Source: Budorcas taxicolor (taxonomy: Eukaryota > Chordata > Mammalia > Artiodactyla > Bovidae). From it: a stretch of DNA of 64,000 nt. Positions 11,162 through 20,879 of the stretch are shown here, one piece after another. The DNA is taken from assembly GCF_023091745.1 (NCBI RefSeq), contig NC_068935.1:18397775-18461774 (forward strand). Reading direction: 5' to 3'. The notes below the pieces were generated by a model that saw only the letters and a program-made list of their open reading frames with translations, did no database searches and was not told the origin of the DNA. The translations under genes were made by a program, and so were the position numbers. Each line of letters begins with the position of its first letter. Within the stretch, counting starts at the first letter, position 1.

Positions 11162-11256
11162 ACTGCATAGGGATGCTTTAAGGATTCAATAAGTCAGCAT
11201 AGCACATGGTAAACATTCACTAAATGGTTGTTATTATCAACTTTGTATTTCCTTGC

Positions 11257-11432
11257 ATTTATTTTTTTAAAAACTTTTTATTTTATACTAGAGCACAGGC
11301 AATTAACAATGTGATAGTTTCAGGTGAACAGCAAAGGGACTCAGCCATACATATACATATATCCATTCTCTCCCAATTGCCTCTCTCATGCAGGCTGCTA
11401 TATAACATTGAGCAGAGTTCCCTTGCCTTTGG
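11257..11432 (-). mobile_element. L1 LINE 3' end fragment
   Basis: Reverse complement of an artiodactyl L1 3' end: 'gatagtttcaggtgaacagc', 'gggactcagccatacatata' and 'cattgagcagagttccc' in this strand, starting after a T-rich run that is the A-tail in minus orientation. Confidence 0.8.
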
Positions 11433-11486
11433 CTTAATAAATACTTGTGCTTGATAAACAGACCTAGCTATCTTCCAGATAGGATT

Positions 11487-11667
11487 ACTCCATATCCTCA
11501 TAGGAATCAAGAGGAGAATGTGAGTCATCCATTCTGCTTCCTGGGTCACTTTGAACTGGGGCACCATCTCCCAGAAAGCAACAGACATGGCCAACTGATT
11601 CACGGTAAAGTCCTTTCTATAAGGTTACCCTAAAACACTCCTTCTGCCCTCATTGGACACAGTCTCT
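11487..11667. repeat. Donor copy of a 181-bp local duplication
   Basis: The 181 bases match 12218-12398 at 180 of 181 positions, in direct orientation and with a constant offset of 731 bases; the single difference is a at 11619 versus g at 12350. I recognise no repeat family in it. It is judged the donor because the other copy interrupts an L1. Confidence 0.9.
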
Positions 11668-11928
11668 CCCATGCTATGCACAGGTCACATACTCTTCCTA
11701 TGATGGGCAGAAGAAAGAGTTAAAAATCACAGCAGAGCCAGACAGTCTATACATCCATTCCTGTTGCTTTTTCTTAGGCTTGCATAGGCTTTTCCCTTTT
11801 ATTTGCTAATTAACTTTCCCTCCACTCTCTTCCAGTGTAGCCCATGCCTGTGCAGACTCTCTTCATCATGGCTCCAGCAGAATAAATGGAGAGATGACAA
11901 GCATTGACTATTTGGGTCCAATATAGCA
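11668..11928. other. Sequence between duplicated copies, unrecognised
   Basis: No gene and no repeat family recognised. This part, together with the MIR that follows, was not duplicated. Confidence 0.5.
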
Positions 11929-11929
11929 C

Positions 11930-12178
11930 TGCATTGAAGAATGTGACACTCTATCTAGACTGAGATGGCCTGAATCAGAGACCCACCTCCACCACTTAGT
12001 GTGAGAGCTCAGGCTAATCACTTAATGTTTGTGTAACTCCAGCTCCCCATCTGTCAAATAGGGACAGTGAAAATACCTTCCTCCTAGGGTCTTGTGAGGA
12101 TTAAATGGGTTAATACATCTAGGATACTTAGAAGAATGTCACATAATAGGTGCTATATAAATATCAGCTATTATCATA
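11930..12178 (+). repeat. MIR SINE relic
   Basis: Plus-strand MIR: 'cagagacccacctccaccactta', 'ctccccatctgtcaaatagggacag', 'cttgtgaggattaaatgggttaatac', 'aggtgctatataaatatcagctatta'. Confidence 0.8.
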
Positions 12179-12217
12179 ATTTTAACAACTTTGAGGCAAA
12201 AATTCTCATACTATAAA

Positions 12218-12398
12218 ACTCCATATCCTCATAGGAATCAAGAGGAGAATGTGAGTCATCCATTCTGCTTCCTGGGTCACTTTGAACTGGGGCACCATCT
12301 CCCAGAAAGCAACAGACATGGCCAACTGATTCACGGTAAAGTCCTTTCTGTAAGGTTACCCTAAAACACTCCTTCTGCCCTCATTGGACACAGTCTCT
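12218..12398. repeat. Acceptor copy of the 181-bp duplication inside L1
   Basis: Identical to 11487-11667 except for one base. The left flank 'catactataaa' and right flank 'attcacccac' join into continuous L1 3' sequence once the insert (plus one or two junction bases) is removed. So the insert landed in a pre-existing L1 without an obvious target duplication or A-tail. Confidence 0.9.
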
Positions 12399-13135
12399 GA
12401 ATTCACCCACTGAAAGTGTACAGTTCTGTGATTTTCATATAGCTACAGAGCTGGGTAACCATTACCACAATCTAACTTTGTAACCTTTTCATCACCCCAA
12501 AAGGAACCCTGTACCCATTAGCAGTCATTTTCATCCCTGATTCCCCTCCTCAGCCCCAAGCAATCACTAGTATATTTGCCCCTTCTGGACATTTTATATA
12601 AATGGGCTCATATAATAGGTGATTTTTTGTTGCTAGATTCTCTCACTTAGCATAATTTTGAGGTTCATCTAGGTTATAGCATGTATCAGTACTTCATTGT
12701 TTTTTTTTGCCAAATAATATTTCATTGTATGGATATACCATATTTTGCTTATCCATTCATTATTTGATTGACATTTGGGTTATTCTCCACTTTTTGTTAT
12801 TATGAATAATGCTGCTATCAACGTTCATTTACAAGTTTTTGTGTGATGATATGTTTTCAGCTCTCTTCACTGTATGCCTAGGAGTGGAATTGCTGGGTCA
12901 TATGGTTTGAGGAATTACCAAACTGTATCCCATAGCAGCTATACCATTTTACATTCCAGCTAGAGGTGGGAATGAGACTTCCAATTTCTCCACATCGTCA
13001 TCACCACTTGTTATTACCTGTCTTATCTATTAAAGCCATCCTAGAAGGTGTGAAGTGGTATCTCATTGTGATTTTGATTTTCAGTTCCCTGATGGCTAAT
13101 CATATTATCTCTTCAGTTGCTTATTGGCCATTCTT

Positions 13136-13252
13136 TTTAAAAATATACTTTTTGTTGGCTTGCAAAGTCATTTTAGTTTTATGTGTACAATATTATACTT
13201 TCACTTCTGTATACACTACAGGGTGCTCACCATCAAAGTTTTAGTTTCCATT
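13136..13252 (-). mobile_element. Nested L1 3' end fragment
   Basis: 'ttatgtgtacaatattatac' and 'cactacagggtgctcaccatc' are the reverse complement of an L1 3' end. The text falls between 'cttattggccattc' and 'atttgtcattcttacatcttc', which are adjacent in the older L1. Confidence 0.55.
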
Positions 13253-13336
13253 TGTCATTCTTACATCTTCTTTGGAGAAATGTCTATTCAAATCCTTTGC
13301 ACATTTAAGATTAAGTTGTCTTCTGATTTTTTATCT

Positions 13337-13445
13337 ATTTTTAAAAATTTATTATTTAATTGGAGGAAAATTGTTTTACAATGTTGTGTTGGTTTCTGCT
13401 ATACAACCACACAATTCAGCCATAATTATACATATATCACCTCCC
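13337..13445 (-). mobile_element. Nested bovine-type L1 3' end
   Basis: 'ttatttaattggaggaaaat', 'ttttacaatgttgtgttggt' and 'caattcagccataattatac' read as the reverse complement of the bovine L1 3' end. The older L1 resumes at 'attgagctttaatagttctttata'. Confidence 0.7.
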
Positions 13446-13579
13446 TCTTTATTGAGCTTTAATAGTTCTTTATATACAAGTCCTTTGTTATATGTAGGTT
13501 TGCATATAATTTCTCTCAAGAAAATGAAAAGCATGATGTCTTTTCACTTTCTTGAAGCTATTGTTATTAAATAGACATT

Positions 13580-14150
13580 TACAAGTTCACATATGATAAA
13601 GAGCACAGACTGCAGAGGAGAAGATGAGATCTAAAAAACCAGCTGAGAGATGCTCTTAGGTACACTACCCTTCTCTACTGTGCTCCTTTGAAATTAAATT
13701 CAAAGCATATTAAGCTTCTAGTCTGTTCCAGGCACTGTAAGGAATAAAATCTGGACTCTATCCTCAAAGAGCTTACTAACTTAGAGGGAAGAGAAGATGC
13801 AAACTTGTGGAAACTTAAATAATTATAACATGTTTAAATAGCAGTTCAAGACCACAATAGAAAAGATGCCACAAGGCACGGTGTGATTAATTGCCAAATG
13901 AATTGCATGGAAAATAATTGCTATGGGAACTCAAAGGAGAGAGAGAGAGAGCACTTGGGGCTGCAGTGGTCAGGGAAAGCTTTAAGGAAGAGGGATATAA
14001 GTGCTCTATACTTAACTGCAGCCATGCCTGTGTAATACTAAACAAATACGGGGAGAAAAAAAATATTGACTCTGAAGGGAGGCATCTTAATGATTAAACT
14101 GATACCATCATTTAATTTCAACCTCAGCAAAATTCTCCACAATTTCATCT
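13580..14150. repeat. Probable ancient repeat, unresolved family
   Basis: Contains 'ctgttccaggcactgtaaggaataaaatctggactctatcctcaaagagctta' and 'ggtcagggaaagctttaagga', words of an old mammalian interspersed repeat that I cannot assign. A (GA)8 run lies at 13937-13952. Confidence 0.4.
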
Positions 14151-14159
14151 TCCCTATGA

Positions 14160-14375
14160 AGACTTACATGGCCTCTGTATAGTCCTGAGTTTACCAATTA
14201 GCAATACAACAAGCTGCATCTGGCTCACAGATACATTTTGTTTGGTCCAATTAAAAAAAAAAACTGTACAATTAGCTGCAAAAAGTTGTAATGGGCAAGT
14301 TTCACATAAAATATGGATTTCTATTTGTTTGGAAAAATCGGAAGACGTGGCAACCCTGGGTCGGAGCATGTATGC
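14160..14375. mobile_element. Possible DNA-transposon relic
   Basis: 'acaagctgcatctggctcacagatacattttgtttggtcca' and 'ttgtttggaaaaatcggaaga' resemble a MER-class non-autonomous element. No terminal repeats could be pinned down. Confidence 0.35.
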
Positions 14376-14479
14376 TCTAGGAACATGGTTAATTTCACTC
14401 CCATGTGCACCTGTGGACTTTTCGGTTTGAGATCTCCTAGATTCTCCTAGGACTTAGACTGAAAGCTATCTTAAGAGTG

Positions 14480-14600
14480 CATCTTTTTGTTCCCTGCCTT
14501 TGGGCATGTATGGTACCATTACCCTTAATTTACAGAATGTCAGTTAAAACCCATAGAAGTTGAGACTTGCCCAAGGTCACAGAACTATTAAGTGAAAGAG
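14480..14600 (-). repeat. MIR SINE fragment
   Basis: 'agttgagacttgcccaaggtcacagaactattaagtg' is the MIR core on the minus strand. Confidence 0.65.
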
Positions 14601-14858
14601 GGAGAACTATAACCTACATTTTCTGCTCTTTGGATGTTCAGCTCATAGATGTTTTCAATATTCTTTCAACAACATATTTTTTTTCCAGTCTGTATGCCTA
14701 TTGCTTAGTTGCAGTCTCCTGGGACTTTCTGATCACGACTTTGTTCTGTTGGACAGTTTTTAATATGATAAATGTTTCTCTTAAACTACAATGTAACATT
14801 GCAGAGTGCAAGGGGCCCACATTATGTTCTGTGAGAGCACGGAGCAGGTGCTTCACAT

Positions 14859-15066
14859 TGTTCTTAGTCATTCAGTCGTGTCCAACTCTTTGTGACTCCA
14901 TGGACTGTAGCCCACCAGGCTCCTCTGTCCATGGGGATTCTCCAGGCAAGAATACTGGAGTGGGTTGCCATGCCCTTCTCTGGGGGATCTTCCCAACCTA
15001 GGGGTTGAACCCAGGTCTCGTGCACTGCAGGTGGATTCTTTGCCATCTGAGCCACCAGGAAAGCCC
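14859..15066 (-). mobile_element. Bov-tA SINE
   Basis: Minus-strand Bov-tA from 'ttcagtcgtgtccaactc' to the head 'gagccaccaggaaagccc'. The left and right flanks (a 3' MIR-like word 'taataggcgctcagtagatatt') suggest insertion into an MIR. I could not define the target duplication. Confidence 0.87.
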
Positions 15067-15095
15067 ATTTAATAGGCGCTCAGTAGATATTTGTC

Positions 15096-15333
15096 TCTTG
15101 TGTCTCCAGTATTGGCAGGTGTGTTCTTACCACTAGTGCCACCATGGCTCAGTGGTAAAGAATCCTCCTGCCAATGTAGGAGACAGTAGAGACACGGGTT
15201 TGATCCCTGGGTCGGGACGATCCCCTGGAGAAGGAAATGACAACCCAATCCAGTATTCTTGCCTGGGAAATCCCATGGACAGAGGAGCCATGGCATCGCA
15301 AAGAGTTGGACGCAACTTCAAGAAACAACAACA
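15096..15333 (+). mobile_element. Chimeric Bov-tA with inverted second head
   Basis: 15144-15333 is a plus-strand Bov-tA ('ggctcagtggtaaagaatcc', 'gatccctgggtcgggac', 'agagttggacgcaactt'). 15100-15143 is the head of a Bov-tA in the opposite orientation, so the two heads face each other as an imperfect palindrome with arms of about 42 bases. The whole unit, both parts together, is flanked by a perfect 11-mer agatatttgtc at 15085-15095 and 15334-15344. Confidence 0.85.
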
Positions 15334-15344
15334 AGATATTTGTC

Positions 15345-15762
15345 AGTTTACTGATCAATAGGGTTGTGAAGAATTCACTGTGTAACCTCCCTTCAAAACT
15401 TGGGTGTGTTGAAATGTGCTTATTGTTTAGAGACAAATATGTCTGTTACCTTTAAGAAGTTTCAGCTTTGCTATGACTTGGTGGGGCAAGCTGCTTGCCA
15501 TGGATAGACTGCTCAGGGTAATCTTTTCATATTTCATGTAAAACTTTTCATCCTAAACTGAATATATTCAATATTGAAGGAAGGAATGAGTAATTTGTTT
15601 GTCAAAGAAACTTTTTGTTTTTATTAGGGGGAGGTGTAGGGAGGGGACTTTTATGTAGGCACCTGGCATGTACCTTATTTTGTCTTGGCTGTTTACTGAG
15701 TGACAAGAGGAAAAATGAAATAATAGCAGATATAGGGAAATGGTTTACAGGCTTGCCTTAAA
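15345..15762. other. No recognised feature
   Basis: AT-rich unique sequence; nothing recognised. Confidence 0.45.
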
Positions 15763-15764
15763 AG

Positions 15765-15948
15765 ATCAGTGGGTCTCAGAATCCCCTGGAGGGCTTGTTA
15801 AAACACAGATCATTGAGCCTGCCCCAGAGTTTCTGATTCAATAGTACTGAAGTAAGTGAGGCCCAAGAATATGCATTCCTGACAAGTTCCCAGGTGATGG
15901 TGATGCCACTGACTCAGGGCCCACATTTTAAAAATCATTGCTTTAGAT
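15765..15948 (+). mobile_element. MER5 (hAT-Charlie) DNA transposon relic
   Basis: 'cagtgggtctcagaatcccctggagggcttgtta' at the left and 'gacaagttcccaggtgatggtgatg' plus 'aaaatcattg' at the right follow MER5. Non-autonomous and inactive. Confidence 0.7.
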
Positions 15949-16670
15949 TAACAAGGTAGTTGTCTCAAGAGAGCAGCTAACTAGAAAAATCCGAGTAACA
16001 GAAACCAGAAGGAAAAAAAAGACCATGGGTAAAGCGTGTGATGGATGCAGTGGGGAGAGTGTGAACTGGCCAGGAAACCAGAATGGCTGGCTTCCAGGAC
16101 CAGCGATACTTTCTTAAGCAGTGTCCAAACATAGTAAGTACAATTTCATTTACACATTCCTGATTTATTTTACAAGTGTTTTTCAAATTACACACTATGA
16201 TGTTAATAGGCATTCAATGGGATAAAAAAGATCCATAGTCAAATAAAGTTGGAAATTTTTGAGTAAAATAAAATCGAATAGGGTTCTTTACTCCAAGTCC
16301 TCTCAGAGCCTTTCGAATGCTAAGATATACTGCAGATCTCCAAGGGAAGATAGAATATGCAGGATCTCTCAAACTTTACAAACAGGATCCTTTACTAATG
16401 CCTGGTTTTTTTTTTTTTTTTTTTTCTGGAGAATATGGCTTGAGAAACATTCATTGGTTTACATCCAAATGCCAAAACATCTTATCAACGAATGAGGCTG
16501 CTTGTAACAATGAACACAGCATTGGAGTGGGAGTCAAAATGTCTGGGATTTTGTCCTGTTTCTGCCGCTTCACTCTGCCACAAGTTGGCTTGTTCCCACG
16601 ATGATGGGTGTGACTGAAATTTATCATTCCCTTGCAAATGGGGGCAGCCAGTGGCCCCAGCCAGAACAGA
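15949..16670. other. Mostly unrecognised, with T20 tract
   Basis: Contains a T20 homopolymer at 16406-16425. The words tctcaaactt (16370s) and cttgagaaac (16440s) around it may be ends of a short hAT-type element. No gene seen. Confidence 0.4.
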
Positions 16671-16674
16671 CACT

Positions 16675-16702
16675 CACACACACACACACACACACACACA
16701 CA
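16675..16702. repeat. (CA)14 microsatellite
   Basis: Uninterrupted CA dinucleotides, followed by a T-rich tract. Confidence 0.95.
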
Positions 16703-16714
16703 ATTTTTTTTTTT

Positions 16715-17147
16715 TATCTAGAACTCAACATGCCCTCAAGAATATTCAATCTTCAAAGCCAGAAGGGTAAGAAACCTTATGCTAAGAGTTTGATAGGAAG
16801 GAAGGAAAGACAGGCCATTGCAGGCCATGATTCCAACTGGAATGAACAGGCTGAGAAATGTAGGCACATCCTGTGTTTATTTGATTCCTGGCTCGTAGGG
16901 AAAGTTTTGTTTCACCAAGGACACTGAGTCAGCTTGTTTGTTTACCATAGAGCATTGGAAGTGTGTCTGTCCCCCAATTAATAATTTTTTGTTGTGTTTT
17001 TTTTCCACTTGAACAAAACACAAACTTAACCCAATGGAGAAACACTGCAAGTTGGATGTGGCAGGATATTGCGTTTTTACATTGAGATATATATATAAAT
17101 CATGTGCCCACATTAAACAATCATTTGAAAAGAAAATAATGGGATTT
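16715..17147. other. No recognised feature
   Basis: AT-rich unique sequence. No repeat family or coding domain recognised. Confidence 0.45.
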
Positions 17148-17156
17148 AAGATTCAA

Positions 17157-17378
17157 CCAATGTGTGCTGTGTGCTCAGTCATGTCCGACTCTGAGACCCC
17201 GTGGACTGTAGCCCGAGAGGCTCCTCTGTCCACGGGCTTATCCAGGCAAGAATACTGGAGTGGGTTGCCATTTCCTTCTCCAGGGGATCTTCCTGACCCA
17301 AGGATGGAACTGGCATCTCTTGCACCTCCTGCATTGGCAGGGCGATTCTTTACCACTAGCACCACCTGGGAAGCCCAC
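17157..17378 (-). mobile_element. Bov-tA SINE with target duplication
   Basis: Minus-strand Bov-tA from 'gtgtgctcagtcatgtcc' to the head 'gcaccacctgggaagccc'. The flanks aagattcaa at 17148-17156 and 17379-17387 are identical, and 12 of 14 bases agree if extended. Confidence 0.9.
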
Positions 17379-17387
17379 AAGATTCAA

Positions 17388-17634
17388 TTAATACTTGCTG
17401 AATTTCTACAAGGTACATAAATATAGGCAAAATAGGGTCCCTTATACATCTCTGTGAAAACTTAAAAAAAAAAAAGGTCAATTCAGGTTAAAAATATAAT
17501 GTTTATAAGTTTTCTATTGCATTTTTATTTCAGAGTGGAAATACTATTTAACAGCATAAAATATATATTTTAATATAAGATGACCTATTTGATTGCATAG
17601 AAGAATGACAAAAAACATCAGCACTCCTTTTAAC
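17388..17634. other. AT-rich unrecognised stretch
   Basis: Contains an A12 run near 17463. Nothing recognised. Confidence 0.45.
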
Positions 17635-17648
17635 TAAAGTATTTGAAA

Positions 17649-18610
17649 TACTGACCACCTCGTCCCGGGGATCTCCCTAATCCTCTTTACCTGCCACTCA
17701 TCCAGAGATGGCCCTCCCATCTCCCCAGGGGATTCCACCTGCAAGAATTTCCCCCAGTCCTGTAGACCAGCCCCACCCAACCCCAAACCCCAGTCTGACC
17801 TGAGCGGGCAGCAGGTGTGGCCCCCAGCAGCAGAGCTGTCAGGACCAGCGCTTCTCCTGTCTCCAGGACGGATCCACGGGCTCTGCCGGCGGTGCGGGGC
17901 GGCAGCCGCCTCTCCTAGGCTGCACGGATTCATGTTAATGTATGGCAAAACAATATTGTAAAGTAATTAACCTCCAATTAAAATAAATAAATTAAAAAAA
18001 AAAAAAGAAAGCCCATTCCCCATGGGAAGATGATGAGAGTTCCTATCAGACCCAGCCAGCCCAGGCCAGGTCCCTCCGACCCCAGGCCTCTGGCTTCAGC
18101 CTTCCAGCCTCAGCTTGCTATAAAGTGCCTTCTTTGCCTCCCTTTGCACCCCACACTCCAAAGACCCAGACCTGGGGTGGAAGACAGACCCTCCTGGTGA
18201 AAAGCTCGTCACTGCTCAGCTCTTGGGCATGCCAGCCAGGTACGGCTGAGCTCCTGCAGGCCTCTGCCCACCGTGGGCCTGGTGCCCACCGCCCCAGACC
18301 TGTGGGTACTGGGGTGCTGCCTGCCTGCCTCTCCCAGGAGCCTCAACCCCTGTTCCCCTCACTGCCTGGGCGGTCCATGCTGACCGAGGCAGCCCAGCCA
18401 GTGCCACCCGCTCCTGTTCCATCGCCCCAGGCCCTGGTGGCTCCACCTCGCCTTCACCCTCTGACTGAGCATGCTCTACTAACCCAGGTAGGTGGCAGGA
18501 GGAGGCACCCAGCTTCAGTTGCCTCCAAGGGCAGAACACTAACTCCACCACGGCGGGCCTGCCGCACTCACCCCAACAAAAGCAATTCAAACCTCAAGTA
18601 AATAAATTAA
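17649..18610 (+). other. GC-rich insert with embedded L1 tail, possible retrocopy
   Basis: A sharp block of GC-rich sequence sits in AT-rich surroundings. It is bounded by taaagtatttgaaa (17635-17648) and taaaatatttgaga (18611-18624), 12 of 14 identical, and it ends in an A-rich tail (18596-18610). The L1 3' end at 17922-18006 divides it into parts of about 270 and 600 bases. An open frame of 158 codons at 18125-18601 and one of 104 codons at 17634-17948 (minus) are proline-rich and arginine-rich, with no domain I recognise. The insert could be a retroposed non-coding or 3' UTR transcript, or simply GC-rich unique DNA with a chance flank match. Confidence 0.5.
17922..18006 (+). mobile_element. 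Bovine-type L1 3' end with A-tail
   Basis: 'gattcatgttaatgtatggc', 'aatattgtaaagtaattaac' and 'ctccaattaaaataaataaa' are the terminal bases of the bovine L1 3' UTR, followed by an A13 run. Only about 75 bases of L1 are present. No target duplication flanks it. Confidence 0.8.
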
Positions 18611-18624
18611 TAAAATATTTGAGA

Positions 18625-20640
18625 AGTAACAACTCAGAAGTAGCTTATATATTTTCTCTTGAAGTAACATATATTTTCTCTTGAAATTAAATCTCCTGTA
18701 TATCTTGCAATTGGGTGAACTGAACATGCCCAAAATGTCTCAGGAGATTCCCTCCTGCTATAGACCCCCCGAAGCACAGGGCTGAAAAGAAGTAGTACAG
18801 GCTACCATACAGCACAATAGAAATGTCTCTGTTGAGTTCTTGGATCATTGTCTAGATGCTGGAGGGGTTGAGCTGTATGGACTAAATTGGTCCCTCTAAC
18901 CTAGCAGTCAAACTACCTTATCAGTCAAGGCAAGAAGGTGAACTTGGCTTTTCATCTAGATTTTGACCTTTATTCAAGATAGAAGCTTTGTAAGTCTCCC
19001 TTATAAATTCTTTTTATGGGCCTCTCTTTCTCATGGCTGTTGAAAGTTATTTACTCTTGAGCCAGCCTCAGTCGTGAACAGCAGACGGCCGCCACTCTCC
19101 TCTCTCCACATTTGTCAACTGGAACTGAGTTATTCTGAGTAGTCTCAACGTCAAAAGAAGATTGGTTCACTCTCAAGTGGGAAGTGCAGAGAATCCCCAT
19201 GAAGCTCTTTCCCTTCGCCTCTTGCCTTCTGTAATCTTAAGTTACTTTCTATTTATCTGCAGTTCTAAAACGTGTGCTGAAAGCTTTGCTCTTCTGGGCT
19301 ACTTTTCACTGTTTCTGCCGAGCTTTTCTGGGTTTGTTTTTGTAGAATGAATTCACGTTGTTTGGTTTTCCACACATTCACACTGAGGCTGTGAATGAAT
19401 GTCCACTAACTCAATTCAGAGCTACAGTTGAATAGTGTATTAAGTGTCCATGTGACGGCCTCATGGGCCCTGGTCTGCTGAATTCATGGACAAGTCATTG
19501 TTTCCCCTAACCACCATGTTCAGGGGCACCCTCTCAGTCTATGGCAAACATGGGTTAATCAGTGCTGACTTAGACTCAATATTTTTCTGATAAGTGGAGT
19601 AATACTGACGATTTCTCCTCCACCTTTGATGTTTTGTGTTATACTGGCCACATTTTCCTACATTATTATTGCAGCTTGGGCTCCAACTCCATGGCAGTGG
19701 TGGAACCATTTTAGGAATGTCTTCTGCCACATTTTCTCCTTTGTCCTACCCCTTCCTTTTTCAACTTCTCATTGTTTCCATATATTCTTTCGTAACAGAG
19801 GCATCCAAGTTGTTTAGTGAGAAGCCATCTATATACACAAAGCCATAACATGTGAATGGAAAGAAAATACTCTGAACCCTCTCAGGCCAAACATCCAGAT
19901 GTTGGCAAGTAGTATATGGACCAAACAGACTAGTCATTGAACAATATCACCTCCTCCATTTTTATTCATCCATATCACTTGACATAATGCATACCCAGCC
20001 AGTTTTTACCCGTGATTTTGTCAGATGCTGAAAAAAAAATATAGAAAATATTATGCTTCTCCTCTGATGACCAATTATCAATGAACTCTCTGTTCAGAAG
20101 AGCGACAGATAATGTTTCACTTAGAAAGACCAATAATACTGAATTAAGATGAAGTTCCCATGGGAGTATGTTTTTACATTCTTGTGAATCACAGATGAGT
20201 TTATTATGATCCATACTAGTAGGAAAGAATGACAAATGAATTCATATTGATTATTCATTTAAAATAACATGTCTAAAAATGAACAGCATCACATTAAATA
20301 TCAGGCAGTTATTCATCTACTAACTCTGAATGTGAGTGGAAGGAAATGGGGTCTAAAACCTGAAATTGTAGTGGAAGATTTAAGTGTTCAGCTTCCTACA
20401 AGTGTTTTAATCTGCGTTTGATTGGAAATATATAGTCAGATCATTTTGCTTTTAGTAGACAGAAGGTACCTGTGAGTTACAGCAAAGTGACCTGATTGAT
20501 GTACCAATCTATTGATTTCTATGAGCCTCAGAGAGACTGGGAGGGGCCTGAGAGCCCTGGCACCTTAAAAATATAGTCTCCTATGTTTTCCATGAAATTA
20601 AAAAGGCTGGGAAGCAATGAGGAGGAACAGTCAAAAAGAT
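18625..20640. other. Repeat-free unique sequence (2 kb)
   Basis: I recognise no repeat in this block. There is an imperfect 22-base tandem copy of 'tatattttctcttgaa' at 18648-18663 and 18670-18685. No coding domain seen; frames are below 90 codons. Confidence 0.5.
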
Positions 20641-20879
20641 TTGATGTGATGTGTGTACGTGAGTGTGTGTGTGAGCTGGGGTGGGGGTTATGGGTGCCAT
20701 AGAGAGCCCAGGCCTTGGTCTACCTTCTGCAACTTCTTTAGGGGTGCCTGTGTTCACAGGAAACTTGCTTCCTGGATTAAGACCACATTTGTGCTATTTG
20801 CACATTGTCCCTCCATTTTTGGGCCTGCCTCTGACAAGAGACCACATCTCCCAGGAAACAGGGAGAGAGTAGAGAGCCT
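20641..20879. other. GT-rich start, then unrecognised
   Basis: An interrupted GT run (20645-20675) precedes unique sequence. No gene seen. Confidence 0.4.

Larger units (their letters stand above)
10193..11242 (+). repeat. MIR SINE split by Bov-tA and BovB
   Basis: One plus-strand MIR runs 10193-10314 ('ctcggtttcctcatctgtaaaatg') and resumes at 11162-11242 ('agggatgctttaaggattcaat', 'gtaaacattcactaaatgg'). Removing the two inserts leaves 'tacctactgcatagggatgc', which is continuous with the MIR consensus. Confidence 0.8.
12190..13575 (-). mobile_element. Old L1 LINE with three later inserts
   Basis: Minus-strand mammalian L1 from its 3' end (12190) into the end of ORF2 and beyond. Telling words: 'ttctggacattttatataaatgg', 'ggagtggaattgctgggtcat', 'tttccaccttttt...atgaataatgctgcta' and 'ttctttggagaaatgtctattc'. 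It is interrupted by the 181-bp duplication (12218-12398), an L1 3' end near 13136-13252, and a bovine-type L1 3' end near 13337-13445. No intact reading frame remains. Confidence 0.8.

Noticed and set aside
15144..15220. tRNA gene from the tRNA-like SINE head
   Set aside because: The head is tRNA-Glu-derived but belongs to a Bov-tA SINE and lacks an intact tRNA fold. The same holds for all other SINE heads.
16406..16425. T20 tract as a retroposon tail
   Set aside because: No retroposon body or target duplication could be found next to it. A short hAT-like element is possible but unproven.
18125..18601. 158-codon frame as a protein gene
   Set aside because: Proline-rich, without a domain, and explained by high GC content. 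It remains part of the insert described in the findings.
18648..18685. 22-base tandem copy as a regulatory repeat
   Set aside because: Only two imperfect copies of an AT-rich word; replication slippage is enough to explain it.
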